A stretch of DNA of 64,000 nucleotides from Paragordius varius (lineage: Eukaryota; Nematomorpha): the NCBI GenBank assembly GCA_964247055.1, contig OZ176054.1, positions 3,534,001 to 3,598,000 on the forward strand, given 5' to 3'. Below the pieces are notes generated by a model. The model saw only the letters and a list, made by a program, of their open reading frames with translations. It was not told where the DNA came from and made no database searches. Positions within the stretch are counted from its first letter, which is position 1. Every line of letters begins with the position of its first letter. Position numbers and translations under genes: made by a program. Positions 1 to 14,500 of the stretch are shown here, piece by piece.

Positions 1-544
1 TCAAACCATGGCCAATATTTTCATCATAACGGGCACATGAATCTGTTGAATCCTCTTTTCTGAATGAAAATATAGAGTTTGCAAAATAAATCCATGTTAA
101 AATCAAATAAAAAATATTCAATTTGATTGATGTGGATAATTGCATTTTTTGGATTTTTGTCGTCAAAAAATATGTAAGATTAAATAAGAAAATGAAATTT
201 TAACACTAAAACCTGGTTTAAATTTTTTTTCCATAGGCAAACTTGAGTTTTCCTATATCGCATAATCAATCGTATTATATTACTGACAAAAAGGAAGTGT
301 TTGGAATGTATGTCGTGTACAGTTTATCACATATAATTTAATAATGATTTGAATTAACAATATAAATAATACAAAAAAATTTACTAAAATATATATTTTT
401 TTATCAATTTCATTATTTTTACAAAATCTGTAGTTAATAAAACCTAAATTAGGTCTATAAATTTATTTATCCAAATAGCCAAACCATTTTATTTGACATA
501 TATTTTATTGAAAACAAGTTAAAGATGTTCCGCTAAAATAAATA

Positions 545-610
545 AGGTGTTTGGCACGCGGCCCTCAGTATGTGCGGTCGCGAAAAATTTGGAATCCATA
601 ATACTAGTAA
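545..610. mobile_element. hAT-like fragment (left-end remnant)
   Basis: The stretch around gcggtcgcgaaaaatttgga matches the left part of the complete hAT-type element at 10239-10505 (gtgtggcccgcgaaaaatttgg). No matching right end or target duplication was found, so this looks like a decayed fragment. Confidence 0.3.
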
Positions 611-844
611 TTTCAAAATAAGTCTATCCGATTATCGAATGGAAAAAAATTGCTATATTTTGCTTAAATTAAACAGTTTTATGTGTAATATATAATAAAT
701 TAATTTTAGTAACACAAACAAGCCATTTAATTAAATTAGAATCACAAAAAGAGAATTATGAATGTACAAATAAATTACTTTTCCAGGTCTCTTTTGAATT
801 ATTAACACTTCATTAGGGTTTTGTATAACCCAGAGCGATTTAAA

Positions 845-1012
845 ATTGAATATCTTAAAAAGTTTTTGAGATATTAACCCGAATGCAAAAATATGTTTTC
901 ATTAGCCTTTTAAGCGCATTGTACAAAATATTTTTTAAAAAAAAAACGTAAAAAAAATCATCATCTCAAACTTTTTTGCCACCATTTTTTTATAATTTTT
1001 TTTAAAATCGCT
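845..1012 (-). repeat. Dispersed AT-rich repeat, copy (minus orientation)
   Basis: Read on the minus strand, this has the order seen in other copies at 30430, 47880, 56130 and 57760: an atggYggcaaaaaagtttga block, then gatgaggatttttt, then aatgcgcttaaaggcta, then a catattttt block. No ORF. The hAT-type element at 1021 lies immediately next to it. Confidence 0.35.
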
Positions 1013-1020
1013 AACAGGCA

Positions 1021-1295
1021 CAGAGGTGTAGTTTGCATTTCTGGCGCCCGATGCATAAATCTGTGATGGCGCCCCTCTGCCCCTCCATGCGACCCCTTGC
1101 ATTTTAAAAAAATTCAAATTCAAACCGAGGTGATGACCATTCATAAATGCGTGATTTTTATGTTTTATTTAAAATAATAACTTTTAAATACCTATTTTTT
1201 TAAAATAAAAATAAAATTTTTATAAAATCTGGCTCCCTTTCAACTATGGCGCCCGGTGCATCTGCCTCCCTTTCCCGCCTCTAGCTACGCCTCTG
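1021..1295. mobile_element. hAT-type non-autonomous DNA transposon (275 bp) with perfect 8-bp TSD
   Basis: The element begins cagaggtgtag and ends ctacgcctctg, an imperfect terminal inverted repeat of the CAGRGGCGTAG form common in hAT elements. It is flanked on both sides by aacaggca (1013-1020 and 1296-1303), an exact 8-bp target-site duplication as expected for hAT transposition. The inverted similarity extends inward (ggcgcccgatgca against ggcgcccggtgca). It is clearly richer in GC than its surroundings and has no transposase ORF, so it must have moved in trans. The intact duplication suggests a fairly recent insertion. Confidence 0.87.
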
Positions 1296-1303
1296 AACAG
1301 GCA

Positions 1304-4300
1304 AATAAATGTACATTATGGTAGAAAATGTAAGTAATTAACTTTAGAAAGCTGTCAGGCTACATTTTTCCATCAAAAACTTGATATATTTTGATTTTAA
1401 CATCAGCTGTTATTTGAATCGTGTTTTGAAACTGTCCCAATTTTAGATTCTAGAAGTCACAAAATTAAAAAATATAAGCTTTTTTATCTAATACTTATAA
1501 ATTTTTAATAATTAATTTAACTAAAATAACTTTCAAACTACAGTTTATTTACAAAGTTGAGCATTGGGATACAAAATTACCACAAAAGGTAAACTAGGAT
1601 AAAAATAAGGTAAGGAAGTGTTAACAAAACTGTTATCGATTATCTTTGTCAAATTTTTTAACTTAGGAAATATGATTATAAGCATTATTATCAGGCATTA
1701 TTTATCGACCAGTCGAAAATCCATATAGATTTTAAGCTTTTAAATTAAATATTTTTTTATATAGACACACCAACTTATTTAAAACTTGATTTTCATATAA
1801 TATTTATTATATTTCCGATATTATATATATATATATTACGAATAAAAGCTGCGTTAACCCCGTAAGGAATTGTACACTTTTTTGAAAAATCAGAGAAATA
1901 ATTATATTTGCATTGAATTCTAAAATATACATGGCTAATTTTACGCGTCAAACCCCTGTAAAAGTTAAACATTTTAGCCAACAAAATCTTTTTAGTCGTT
2001 AGAAAAATTTTTGTTTGCATATATATATATATATATCCACCAATTTTAATAAGTGCTGTTTTTTACTGGATTTTTGTCCAAATTTAATTTTTAAAACATA
2101 GATTTAACATTAATGATAAAAACAACAAGGAATAATAATATTTTGTCAGTAGTTACCCTTCATTTTCGAAGGTTACGTAAAAAAACTTTTATAATTATAT
2201 ATTTACCCAAGCCCTGTCAAGCTTTACTGTGACTTAGTCGACAATATCCATTAGCAAATTGATATATTTTTATTCCCTTATAAACAGAAAAAAATTTAGT
2301 CATAAATTTTTATGTTTAGAGGCGTATTTATTATAAGATAAGACTCCAACCATGTGTGCATAATTCAATAAAACCTTTTGCTGAAAATTTGGGAAATAAC
2401 TGAAATCATTTTTGAATCCATATATTCCCATCCGTATTTCGATGCTTCCACGTTATTTTTAAACGGCCTTGAATTCTTGACGAAATTTTTTTTTAACAAT
2501 GACTCCATATGGTACATAAGCTTTCCAAAAGATGCGCCAAAGCCACATATTTTTAATATAGTGGCCTATTGAACAAAAAAAGCGGGTTCCAGGTGTTTAT
2601 ATAAAAAAATGCTCATCTATCTTATTACAAAAATAAAACCATTAGTGATTTTATATGGGTTTTTTTAAAATTAATAAATTAGTGTGTTTAATTGGTTACA
2701 GACATATAGGTGTCGCAAGAACCAAAATTTTGATATGAATACGATTTTCCAGATTTGGACAACGGTATAGTTAGCAATCTTTGATGGTGCATAATGGCAT
2801 CATTGCATTTGTCAAAAATACAATCTCGTATGTTTGGACTCTAATATTTATTGAATCCCATATGTTTATATTTGACATGCGGCCACCGGATATGTCGAAA
2901 AAATACGGCTTATTAAATTTTTATGTGGACCCCTGGTCTGAATAAATGAAGTGGCCGACTATAGTTGATGCATACATATTAAAAAAGACTTTTATATTCG
3001 AATGTGCCTACATGGGTTCCGAAATTTTGTTTCTGTTGGCTTGATTAGATTCCAAATGTTATATATCCCTATTACCAATCCGAAATCTGGTGCAAGAAAT
3101 AGTCGAAATTTTTATCAATTCATATCCTGGCAGATGCCAAAATATTTGGTATCCTTTTCAAACGATTGCACGCATGTCTTAAAATAGTTTGTTTATGTCA
3201 TTAATAGTTTATTCATTATTTTGCGTAAAATTTCCGGAATTTATTTTTTTAATATAAATGATATGTTTGTAAAGTCATTACTTTATTTTTTAGTTATAAA
3301 AGATATTATATTTGGTTGAATTTTAGATGATCACGTAAGCAAAAATTATAAATAAATATCTATTTTTTATTATACACAAAGCCTTATACTCAAACTAAAA
3401 ATTATATTTGTAATCTGTTGAATCTTCGTCAAAATGGGGCCTATCATAGAAAGTAGTATTCATCTGTAGGTTAAAAACTCAGTTTAATCAATTTCAACGC
3501 TTTCAGTGCGGGTTTTTACCTAAAATGGTTATGATTTTGAGCGATTATTCTAAAACGGGCCTTGATATTTTCTATTCGACGACAAAAAATTTTTCACATA
3601 AATCAATAAATGTTATGTATTTATTAATTATAATAATTTATGATAAATAGAAATGGGTTGTTGGTTCTTAAATGTCATGTGGGCGTTTGTTTGGAAGAAA
3701 CAATTATAAGGATGCTTGATATTTATTGCCATTGGCTGTGTATCATTGATACCTAACAGGTGGTTTTCTAGAGCTTACATGCAAATTAAATTGAGTTATA
3801 TAACATATTATTAATCCCTTTGATTTGAATTAAGTTCTGTTATCTAACACATAAACACTCATAAAAAGTTTTTATAAAATAAGCTATCGTGCAACAAACA
3901 CATAGGTACATGAGACAAGAGTACAATGAATGAATGGGTGCATGGCAACACAAAATAAAATATTGTAAAATGCTTTAATTGCATGTTGGTTGGTTGATTC
4001 AATGTATAAATAATAATAAGTTATATTGGTGTAATTTAATGTTGTACATAGAGTATATATTTATATATCACCCATATTTTAAATCACTTGGTAATTATTT
4101 TTGTAACTAAACATGGAGAATGTGAGTAAAACAAAATATTCATCTATCTAAGGACAATTTGACAATAACGTTACTACCATGGACATGCATACCTAGCCCT
4201 ATAAGGATTATAAAAATTTACACTAAAGATAAGAAAACGTAAATATAAATACAATACACTTTTATGTTGGTGAATTCACATTATTTTTGGCCGATTGGCA

Positions 4301-4374
4301 ATACCATAGCGTGTGAAATGGTTAGAATTAAACATTTTTTTCTTACCTTCCAACATTATTTACATTAAAAAAAT
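1304..4374. other. Intergenic DNA, no gene recognised
   Basis: AT-rich sequence with short (TA)n runs (for example 2019-2036). Between about 2380 and 3190 the sequence is less simple and holds two ORFs of 61-64 codons with no recognisable motif or splice context; I do not call them genes. The 3' UTR of the minus-strand gene to the right probably extends into the right end. Confidence 0.5.
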
Positions 4375-5460
4375 TTATATATTTGCTTCTCTAGTTTTAT
4401 ATAAAATATAATTTTTTACATGTGAAGTGCATTCACACACATACCTTTTTATTTGCTTAATATTCTTAATTTTTATTAATAACGGAACTCTTTTTTGTGT
4501 CGAAACTAGTATATTTTTATCGTGTTTTATTATACTTTACCTATATATAAATTATTTTAATTTAATTTATTTGTTTATTTGGTTATGGACAAAATTTACT
4601 TTATATGAAACGCTAATGTAATACCGATTGGCCAACATAAATGTGGATACTCCAATTGTTTTATCAAATTATATTTTGACGACAAAAATATATAGGATAA
4701 AAATGAGCAAGGATCGCTTGCATTTAATAAATAAATGGGCATGTTGCATACCTGGTAATCCTCCGGCTTACACGGAAATCTGGGCTATGGCCAGAATTTC
4801 TATTATCCGATACATCGCTTTTCGAATCTGATGAACTACTGGAACTATGTCGATGTCTCCTATTTTTTGACCGCTTACTTCGCCTGTGCCGTCGTTCCCT
4901 TGAAGATGAGTATGAGTAAGCATCTGAGGCCTTTGAATCATATGATTTTGGGCGACTATAACTAGGGGTTCGACGCAAAGAACGTTCTCGACTTCTATGT
5001 TTATATTTTCTTCGCCTTTTCCGTTCATCTTGATCCGAATCAGACGAGTAGCTGCTTCCACTGTAGCGTGATGCTAAAGTTTTAAACAATAACTAATTTA
5101 TTATTTTTAATTAAACTCACTCAAATATAGCACCTTATTAGTTTAGTTTAGACCTGAGAAGAATTCTGAAAATTTCATAAAGATAACTAAATATATACTA
5201 TTGTGACGGTGCCCGGATCTCTGAGATGCTGATGATCGGCTATAAGAACTACAGCTACACGAGGAAGAACATGAATATGAACCCGAACAAGAACAATTGC
5301 TACTGTGTCGATTGCCTGTAAACGTATTCAATAAATTTAACGTAAAGGGGAACAAAATCATTAAAAACCAATGGAAAAATTAAATTTAGTCCAAAATATT
5401 GTATTTTATGCATGGAAGAATGTCGTTTTAATCGTGCGTATATTAATAACAAATTATGAC

Positions 5461-5520
<60 letters not shown>

Positions 5521-8500
5521 AAAAAAGTTATATACTGTGATTCGAATATTTGCTGTCGTTTGAGCAGGATCGCCTAAGATTTTGACTTTTATCTTTTGCC
5601 TCTGAAATTTCAGTAATAGAGGAGGAAACACTACCATTGCGACTCCTAATTTCGGTGTTGCAAACTTTGTCACAGCCTCCAAGCTCATCATCCTTTATTG
5701 CACTTTTTTCATTTTTTGCACTTTAAAATGGAAATGTATACATATACATTTATTAAATATTTGATTAATATAGAAATATTTGCCTAAATACTTAATTCTT
5801 TTACATATGATCACAAAATTGATAAATATGGTATTTAACTGTTTTTTATCTTTTGGTTCCTCATATGCCGAGGACTCAGACGAATAGCTGTCACTAGAAA
5901 CAGACCGGGATCTTTGCCTTTCACCAATTTTCGGATTAGAAGCAACTAAAATACAATTTTAATAATTTAATTTTGAATAAAAATATTTCATTTCGGTGTA
6001 ATTTTTTAAAAAATAAATAAACGAGAATATTATCATTTGTTACCGGCATCGGTGGTTTCTAAAAAAACATCTTGATCTGCACATGCATCTAAGTATTTAA
6101 ATAAATATATAAATTCTAATCAAAAATATTATTGTTTATAACATTTACACCTCAGAATCCTTAAACACATCTGTAATACCCTTGAACAATTAAGATTCAC
6201 CCTTTAACAATTCAAATTTACACTAAAGATAATTCATCTGTTTTAGGGCTAATATTCTTCATTAATAAATATTTCTTTAGGGCATAGTTTATTTTTACTG
6301 TAAAATATGTTAATTTTAAACAGAATTTATTTTTTAAAAAATATTAAAAAGATAATTTTTGATATTCAAATTATTCATTTTTATAAGAGTGAATTGAAAT
6401 GTTTAAGAGTGAATCTTCACAGGGTGAATTTGAGGTTTGAATGGTATATATTGTCGGGGAATTCTTACAAATCTTTTCAGGCTGCTGTGCATTTTCACTT
6501 TTGTTTTGAAGTTCTTTTTCCCGATTAATTTGGTCATTCTCTTCATGATAGGATGAAAGTGAAGATTCTGAATATTTCCTACAACTTCTAAAAATCACAT
6601 AATGCAAATCATAAATTTTTTAAGCTATATTATACAAGGCCAATAATGGCGTTAAAAAAATTTGAAATTGAATGTATATCATTTCAATATACTTTTCCAC
6701 AGTTTCAAGTGATTCAGCACTTTTTTGCTTCACCGTAGAATGATCCGTGCTAAGGGCATCAATTAATCTAGATTCTTGCGTTATTGACATTAAAAATTTA
6801 TCGGCTGAACTTTCTCGAACATTGTCGGCTAAAATGATCCCGCTCTTTGCAGAATCACACACTGTTGTATCTTGGTTTGCGGTGTTTCGAGGTTCACTCA
6901 ACTTTTTAGCGTGAACTATTAGAGCCTGTTTGAGTTTTTGTCGCTCTTCAGACTCCTCATTCCCCTTTTGTAAATGAATCAAATCCTCAGGCGTTACTGG
7001 TTTAACGTTGTTTGTATTTAAAATGAGTGGGGCAGATTTGGCATATTTTTCGCATGGTTTAACCAACGAAATCGGTTTAAAGCTAAATCTATGGCGTCAT
7101 AGGAAAACAGAAAAATCATGCTTAGTATTGTATAGGATCTGGGTGTGTTTTAAATTTAAGCACACATTCATTAACAACATTATTTAACTTTGTTCAACTA
7201 TGAAACAATAATTAAATAGTTTGACTAGTTTTAAATTTAATATTTATATGGTAAGTCGATAATTTAAAAAAGGAAGTATCTATGGGTCAAATTTAATTGC
7301 AGAAGAACGTTTTTTAATTTCATAATATATTAAAAAAGTGATGATTCTCACAACTATTATTCAAACATAAATCCAAAACACATATTTGGCTAATTACGAT
7401 TTGTAAGTTTATATTTAAATCAAATAATATCATACTTTAATGAGGTATCTTGCTTGTTATTAGCTGATACTTCTGAGACATCTCCTTTGAGGTGATTAAA
7501 ATTGATTCTTTCGTCCAAATCTTGTGATTCAAACAATGTTACAGCTGATGCCTCACTGCTGAGCTCCGACGAGCTATCAGAGTAATTATTCAAAGTTTCA
7601 TTCTGTTTTGGATTTGAGACATCTGGTATTTTTTTAAAGGTGCCTTTGGCTCTCTGTACCTTGGTTCCAAGTTTTTTCGTTTTAATCTCATCCGGTTGTG
7701 TGGGAGATAAGGTATAGCGTTTAGGCATCTCTGAATGAGTTGTTAATGGCAAGGATACTGCACATTGATTGGTAACAGGCGGATTGGTTGAAGCTTCAAC
7801 ACTTATGCAGTTATCAGTTTTCTCGGGGCTTTCTGATCGTGCTCGCAAGATAATTTCCGTTTGATCATCATTTAAAACATCATCTTGAACAGTAGTTGTA
7901 TTAGTGGTCATGTCATTTTCGACACAGTTTTCCGAATTTTGTGATTCAATAGATGTGATTTTTAGTTCCTTGCTGCATAATGGTTTCGCATCCCCAATAT
8001 TATTACCATTATCCTGCATTAAGGTGTCATTTACCACCTTTTCTGTATTATTTAGCTCTATTTCATTATTATTGTTATTATGAATATTAGAGTTTCCTTT
8101 ATTTTCATGGTTTATGTTAATATCCGATTGGAGTTGATTTTGAGTATTTTTAATTTGACTAGAAGACCTTGTTTCTTTGACCTTATTCAATCGATCACCC
8201 TGACTAGTATTTTTATCCAACTCGTATTTTAAAGTAGTTTTACGCTCACGCATATCATTACCTGATCCAGATTCATTGGAAGAGGTGGATGAATTTGAAG
8301 AATTGCTTGAGTTGGAACGGCGTTTATTATCATTGGTACGATAAGGAATAAATTTACTGCGCTTAGTCGTAAAATAATTAAGTCTACGACGCTTTTGTTG
8401 ATTAGGTTTTTCCGGTGTATCATTTGTATCCAATTTTTTATACCGAGAATCGGACATTGTACTACTCCTACTTCCTCTCCTGCGCACATCATTCAGTGTT

Positions 8501-11500
8501 CTGTTCTGTCGTGCACTATGTCTTCTATCATCGGAGGAAGAATTATTCTTATGATGTCGACTAGGGGTATGGCTTAAACTTCTACTACGGCTCCTACTAA
8601 AACCATCCCTTTTACTACTTTCATACCTATGTTTGCCATAGATTTCTTCTCTTTCCCGCCATGTTCCTTCCTTACCAGACTTTTTAGCTAATTCACGCTC
8701 CATAACCCGTTCTCGACGAGCATAACGTTCTTCTTCAGATTGAAGGTTTTGTCGTTCGCGCTCCAATTCTGCCAGTTTATGTGCCAAATAATTGTCCAAT
8801 TTTTGGGCTTTAGCTCTTCGCTCCAAAGCTTTAGATGCAGTAAGACACCCATGTGTATCAACGTGTATGGGTGGTTTAATCATTAAATGCTCTTCCTCTG
8901 TTTCATCAAACAATTCATTTTGAATCGATTTTTTGCTGCCATGCTTAGAGTTATCGTCTGATACATTTTGTACCGTCTGACGTGATTTTTCAAAAGATCC
9001 GTCGTATACATCTTGGCAAACACTATTTAAATTTCCATCTTCATAACCATTAGGAATTGATTCGGTCGTTTCTATGGTATCATGCATATAATGCTTTAAT
9101 ATAGAATCGCAACCATTTGTGGCATAAGTGTTGTTAGCATCATATGCTTCGCTTTCCTCCTGGTATGATTCCAAATCGTTCTGTCCATTTTCGTCGGTTT
9201 GCAGTTCGTTTGTTTCCTCCGTCATACTAATTTTAGCAAGAGGCGCACTCTTTGATTCCCTACTTGGAGACTTCTCATTACATTTAACTTCCGATTTCGG
9301 TTTATCGCAAGAAAAGTCAATGGATTCTAAAACATTCGCATGATTATCAGTTTTGTTCTCTACATCTGTATTTTCACTTTCGTTGTGTGAGTCCACATCT
9401 TCCTTATCAGAACTGCTATTTTTGGATCTATCGCGAACAGCAGCGATCTTATTTAAAGCGAATTTATTGGATGATTTAGGGTTTTTAATTGACGATAAAT
9501 ATTTTAAATGTTTAAATAGGTCATTGGAAATGTTGTTATCACCATCATAATTGTTTGGAGTCGAATGGATAGTTTTTCCCTGATTATGTCGTTTATTATG
9601 CTTATAGTTTTTCCTTGAAAAATTAAGACCATTCTGATAGTTTACAAACTCCATAAAAGCTTGAAAAATATTTTTAATCTCCTTTTTTTCTTTGTCTTTC
9701 TTCTTCTTTTTTTCTAATGTTTAGAATGGATATTTGATTATTAATTATAACTAAATAGGACAAATAGTTTTAGCAAAATTTTAGTACCTTTCTTTCTTTT
9801 TTTGGGTTTTATTTTATAATTTTCTTGGAGAGTTTTCATAAAAGCTTCCATAAATGCACGGTTTTCATCCTTATATAAATTAGGTTTGGCATTATCAATG
9901 TCGGACGAGTCCTCATCTGAATAACTTGATGTTTGTTCATTCAATGAATAGCCAAGCTTGCTAAGGTTGGGTTTGTCACTATTTTCAATAAAAAATATAC
10001 ACATCATATGGCATTGTATTGTAAGATGTGACAAAATAAATCATATATCAACCTGCTGTTTAAAAGTTGTAAAATTTGGTTTTCCAAACCATCTACATTC
10101 TTGACTGCATTTTTGCCATGTTTCAAATCATCGTCAGTGTCACTGATATTAGCGTTATTGTGAAGCAGATTTTTAATGATAAAGGATTTTATTTTTTTGT
10201 CTTTCCGTTTTCTATTATATAAATATAATGGTTTATACCAGTGGTATCCAATATACATACGGTCCTATGAAATATTGTGTGGCCCGCGAAAAATTTGGAA
10301 ATTCATAATTTTCAAAAACTTGCTCCTAAAATCTTAGGGAAATGAGAATCCTTAAACAAATTTTATGAATAAATCTATCTTATTTGCAACGAACTAGAAA
10401 AATTGCTTTATTATGTTTGCGTTTTCAGACTTTTGTTTGAATTTTATTGAAATCTACATATATTCCGAATGCGTCCCGTGAAGCAATTTGTGTTGGACAC
10501 CCCTGGTTTATACTATATTATTAAAGTAAATTGAAAATATTTTCTAGAACAGAAAATAAATAAAAATTATGGGTAATCATGTTAAACATCTGTTTATTTT
10601 TTGGTCAAATGCATTATTTTGATTGAGATAATATAAGATAGGTTTTTCAAAATGAACATGGCATATGTCTATAATTTCCCAATGATTTGTGAACAAACCT
10701 TATTTGTTCAAAAAATTTAGAACTTTAAGGCCCACACTTGTGTACACTTAAAATCAGTGTAAATTTAATTGCTAAATCAAGAATTAGTTTTCTCGGTTAT
10801 ATGTAATGCTATAAAAAATAATTATTACCTCGGATTGGTATCATTCAATGAGGCGGGAATATCACTTTTCTTCCTACAAAATTAAAATGTAAGTGCTAAC
10901 AAACAAAAAAAACATTGATATTTCGCTAACCTTCATGTGATAGGTATGAATATCTGGAAGCATTATAGTATACAATAATAATTACATATTGTATATATAT
11001 ATATATATATATATAGCTTATTCAATGATCGATGATTTCAATTTTCAAAAAAAAAGATTCATTCTAACATTCAAAAATTAAAAGCTCTTGTACCTGTATT
11101 TAATATTCCAAATCAATAATTTATGTATGTATATTAGAATATACTTACCTCTGATGTTTTTCCTTTCTGCCTTTAGGTTTGTATTTCATTACAGATTGTA
11201 ACGATTTTTCTAGGATATTTCTGGACATAATATATTTTATATTATATTGTACAATAAAAATATGACTTGTAATAAGCCATAAAACGATCATAAAATTTAC
11301 TGTTTGGGTTTGCAGATGGGCCCGTCGCTTTCTGAGTCCTCTTCAATTATAATATTGTTGTCGTTTTTATCTTTAAGACTCCTTAATTCATGAAAAATAT
11401 ATATATTTTAAAAGGTTTCCTTAAACATTTTACACAATAAAAATACGAAAAATTAAATTTAGATAATACCTATAGTTATTAGTTATTAAATATATGCATA

Positions 11501-14500
11501 TTACTGTAATCATAATTTAAAAAATTCAATTTTTTAATTAGAAATCGAATCGTGGTAAAAATTTTTAAATGCAACAATTTACAAAATGATAGCTTTCAAA
11601 TTTGTGTTTTAACGCATCTATATTAGCTTAAAGCTGACTATTTGCATGAATCGCATAAAAGTTTAACAAACGTTCAAAAATGAGTCGTCCTAGGTAACAT
11701 TGTCTTTTTCACCAAAAACCTTAAAATTATCAAATTTAGGTCAACTTTGGTTAATTTAAGTATTCAAAGAATACTGCATACTTAAATTAACCTAGAAATT
11801 TAGGAGGAGTGCGCAAAGTTGTTAAACAAGAAGGCAGCGTGTTATCCATTGCCGAAAATTGTCAAAAACTACCTTATAAAATATAATCTCCATTTCGGAA
11901 AAGTTTTATAAACGCATCAAATAAACTAATTTTAAGAATTAAATTATAACCATGTGAGGAATACACAACATCCTTGCAATTTTTGATTAAGGCAAAATTA
12001 TAATATACCGTTTACAAGTCAAATTCACCCTTTAACAATTCAAATTCACCCTTAAACAATTCAGATTCACTCACCTTAAAATAAATTATGTGTTTCTTAA
12101 GATCAAAAATTATTTATATTTTTTTATATTTTCAAAAAATAAAATTTTGTTTAAAATTAAAATAATACTGAAAAAATAATAAACTAAGCCATAAAGATAT
12201 CAAGTTATATAAGCCCAAAAACACAATTATTTTTAGGTTGAATAATTGTTCAAGGGTAAATATAAATTGTACGAGGGTGAATTTGAATTGTTCAGGGCTG
12301 AATTTGAATTTTAAATGGTATATATAAAACTATAATGGTATAAAATTAAACATGCTTTTGATAGACTTACCCCATAACATATATAACCTAATCAAATATA
12401 ATTATTATTAAAATAATTATAACGAAAAGTGCATTTGATTATAAAATTAATCAAAAATGACGAAAATTTTCTAATAACATATATTATAAAAGTCGCCAAA
12501 AAATGATATTTGGGTTTTTACGTAAAGTTATAGTTGACAATCATTGTCCAGTATATAAAAATGATAAAATAATGAAATAATATTAAACCTTTGAAAATCT
12601 GGAATGCATTGTGTTATTTCTTCTTCTAAAATATAATAATATATATATATATATACTGATGAAAATTAAGATGTTAACAAATATTGAATTATTATTGATT
12701 GAAACGCCTCTATTTCTTAAAATTGGTATGAACTTTTATAAATAAAAAATAAATACAACCAAAATACTGAATCATTCCTATATATATTTAAATCCATTTT
12801 GAAAATGTATATGCAATTATTTACCTGATTGATAATGATGGTCTGCTTTGTGGAATGTTATGTCTTTAATCGATTCCTCTTCCAAATTCAAATCTTCTTG
12901 AGAAGCATGATTTAAAGAATCCTTGCGTTTTCGTTTATTGTGCATCATTTTTGAGGCAGCAGTCCGTTTTCGCAGATGTTGTCTTTTCCTATAGATAGTT
13001 TATGTCAACATTATTTCCGATGTAATAGGATCAGATCAATAATGGAATATTTATGTTTAAAACGCACAATGAAAACAAAAAAAGCATAGATAAAAGAATG
13101 CAGTTTTCTAAATATGGTGTGTGTTTGTAAGTGTGTGTGGTATATATAAAATAATACTTATTAGTCGTTTCAAAAAATCAATAATTTATAATACTCCTAC
13201 TGTTAACAAAGTTTATCAAAGTTGATCAATAATTAAATGAGAACACTTGTATAACAAGTGTGTTTGCCAGCCACAATGAAAAGTCATAATAATGAAAGTG
13301 ATTCCAAGATTTATTTTTTTATAAATCTTTTAAGGTTGGCTACCTGTGTAACTAGACAGGCACTTTTGCTTATATTTATCTCACTATTTTATTTTTTTAA
13401 TCCACAATTATCTTGTATTCTTAATTACAGTAACAGTGAAAGAATTTGGCAAATAGTTCAATTAAACGCCTTGAACTTAATGTCATTAATAAGCAAAGTG
13501 AGTTTAAGTACACCTATTCGCATGGAGAGACCCAATGCAATATTTAGACCTTTGATTAATTCAAATACTTTGTAATATTCGCTTCTCATAAACACTTTCT
13601 TAGCGAGTCCGTATGTCTCTAATGAATTCCTAGGTGGTAAAACTTAAAAAATAGAAAAAATTCAAGATAAAATATTTGACGTTATTTTAAACTCGGTTGG
13701 TCCTTAAACATTTCAAGTTGGTCCTTGAACACTTCAAGTTGGTCCTTTGACTTTTTTTATTTTGTTTACTTTATCATGCAAATCGTATATCATTCATCTA
13801 TTTTATCGTTTTTAACCTATTTTCTAATATTTAACATAAATATTAAATCAATATCAACTTGTAATCATTGAAAAACCGTATATCTTTAATTTCTTGAAAT
13901 TAATTTGGATATTTATAAGATTTTAACAGGTAAATAAATTATATAAGTTTTTTGGGTTATTATTCACAATTTTTCTTTGAAAAATTTAAAAGTTAATAAT
14001 TTTGTCAAATTGGAAAAAAATTAGTTTGAAACAAAAAAGTGGATTTTGAACAGAAATTTATATCTTAAAATGAAATATATAATAAATAAAGTTAATTAGA
14101 TAAAAAAAATAATAATATAAATAAATACATGCAAAAGTCATAATTTAATCAAAATTAAAAATTTAAAGGACCAACTTGAAGTGTTCAAGGACACTCTTGA
14201 AGTGCAAATGGTATAATATAATATATATTACTGTGTGCAAAAAAGAGGGTTAATTTTTTAAAAAAAAAATATTTTTTTATGAGATAGCTTATGACCAGTG
14301 AATTCATAATTTTAATTTGTTGACGACATAGTTTTGAAATATTAAGAGAAAATCGAAATCGGGAAAAAGGTGGAAATTAAGGATAATTCAAAAAAATGAT
14401 AAAAGTTCAGATGTTATGGATGATTATCATTTTAGGAGATATTTTCTATATATAAATAGCCGCCTAAAATATAAAACGCGCGCGCGTTCGACCCATCTAA

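Noticed and set aside
2378-3187. Two ORFs of 61-64 codons in a less simple region
   Set aside because: No recognisable motif, no linked exons. They may be decayed repeat sequence.
8229-9550. Alternative-frame and plus-strand ORFs inside the 2.3-kb exon of the RS-rich gene
   Set aside because: Shadows of the long low-complexity coding exon.
13258-13575. 105-codon plus-strand ORF in the large intron of the RS-rich gene
   Set aside because: No domain, codon content follows the AT-rich background, no splice or promoter context; probably chance.
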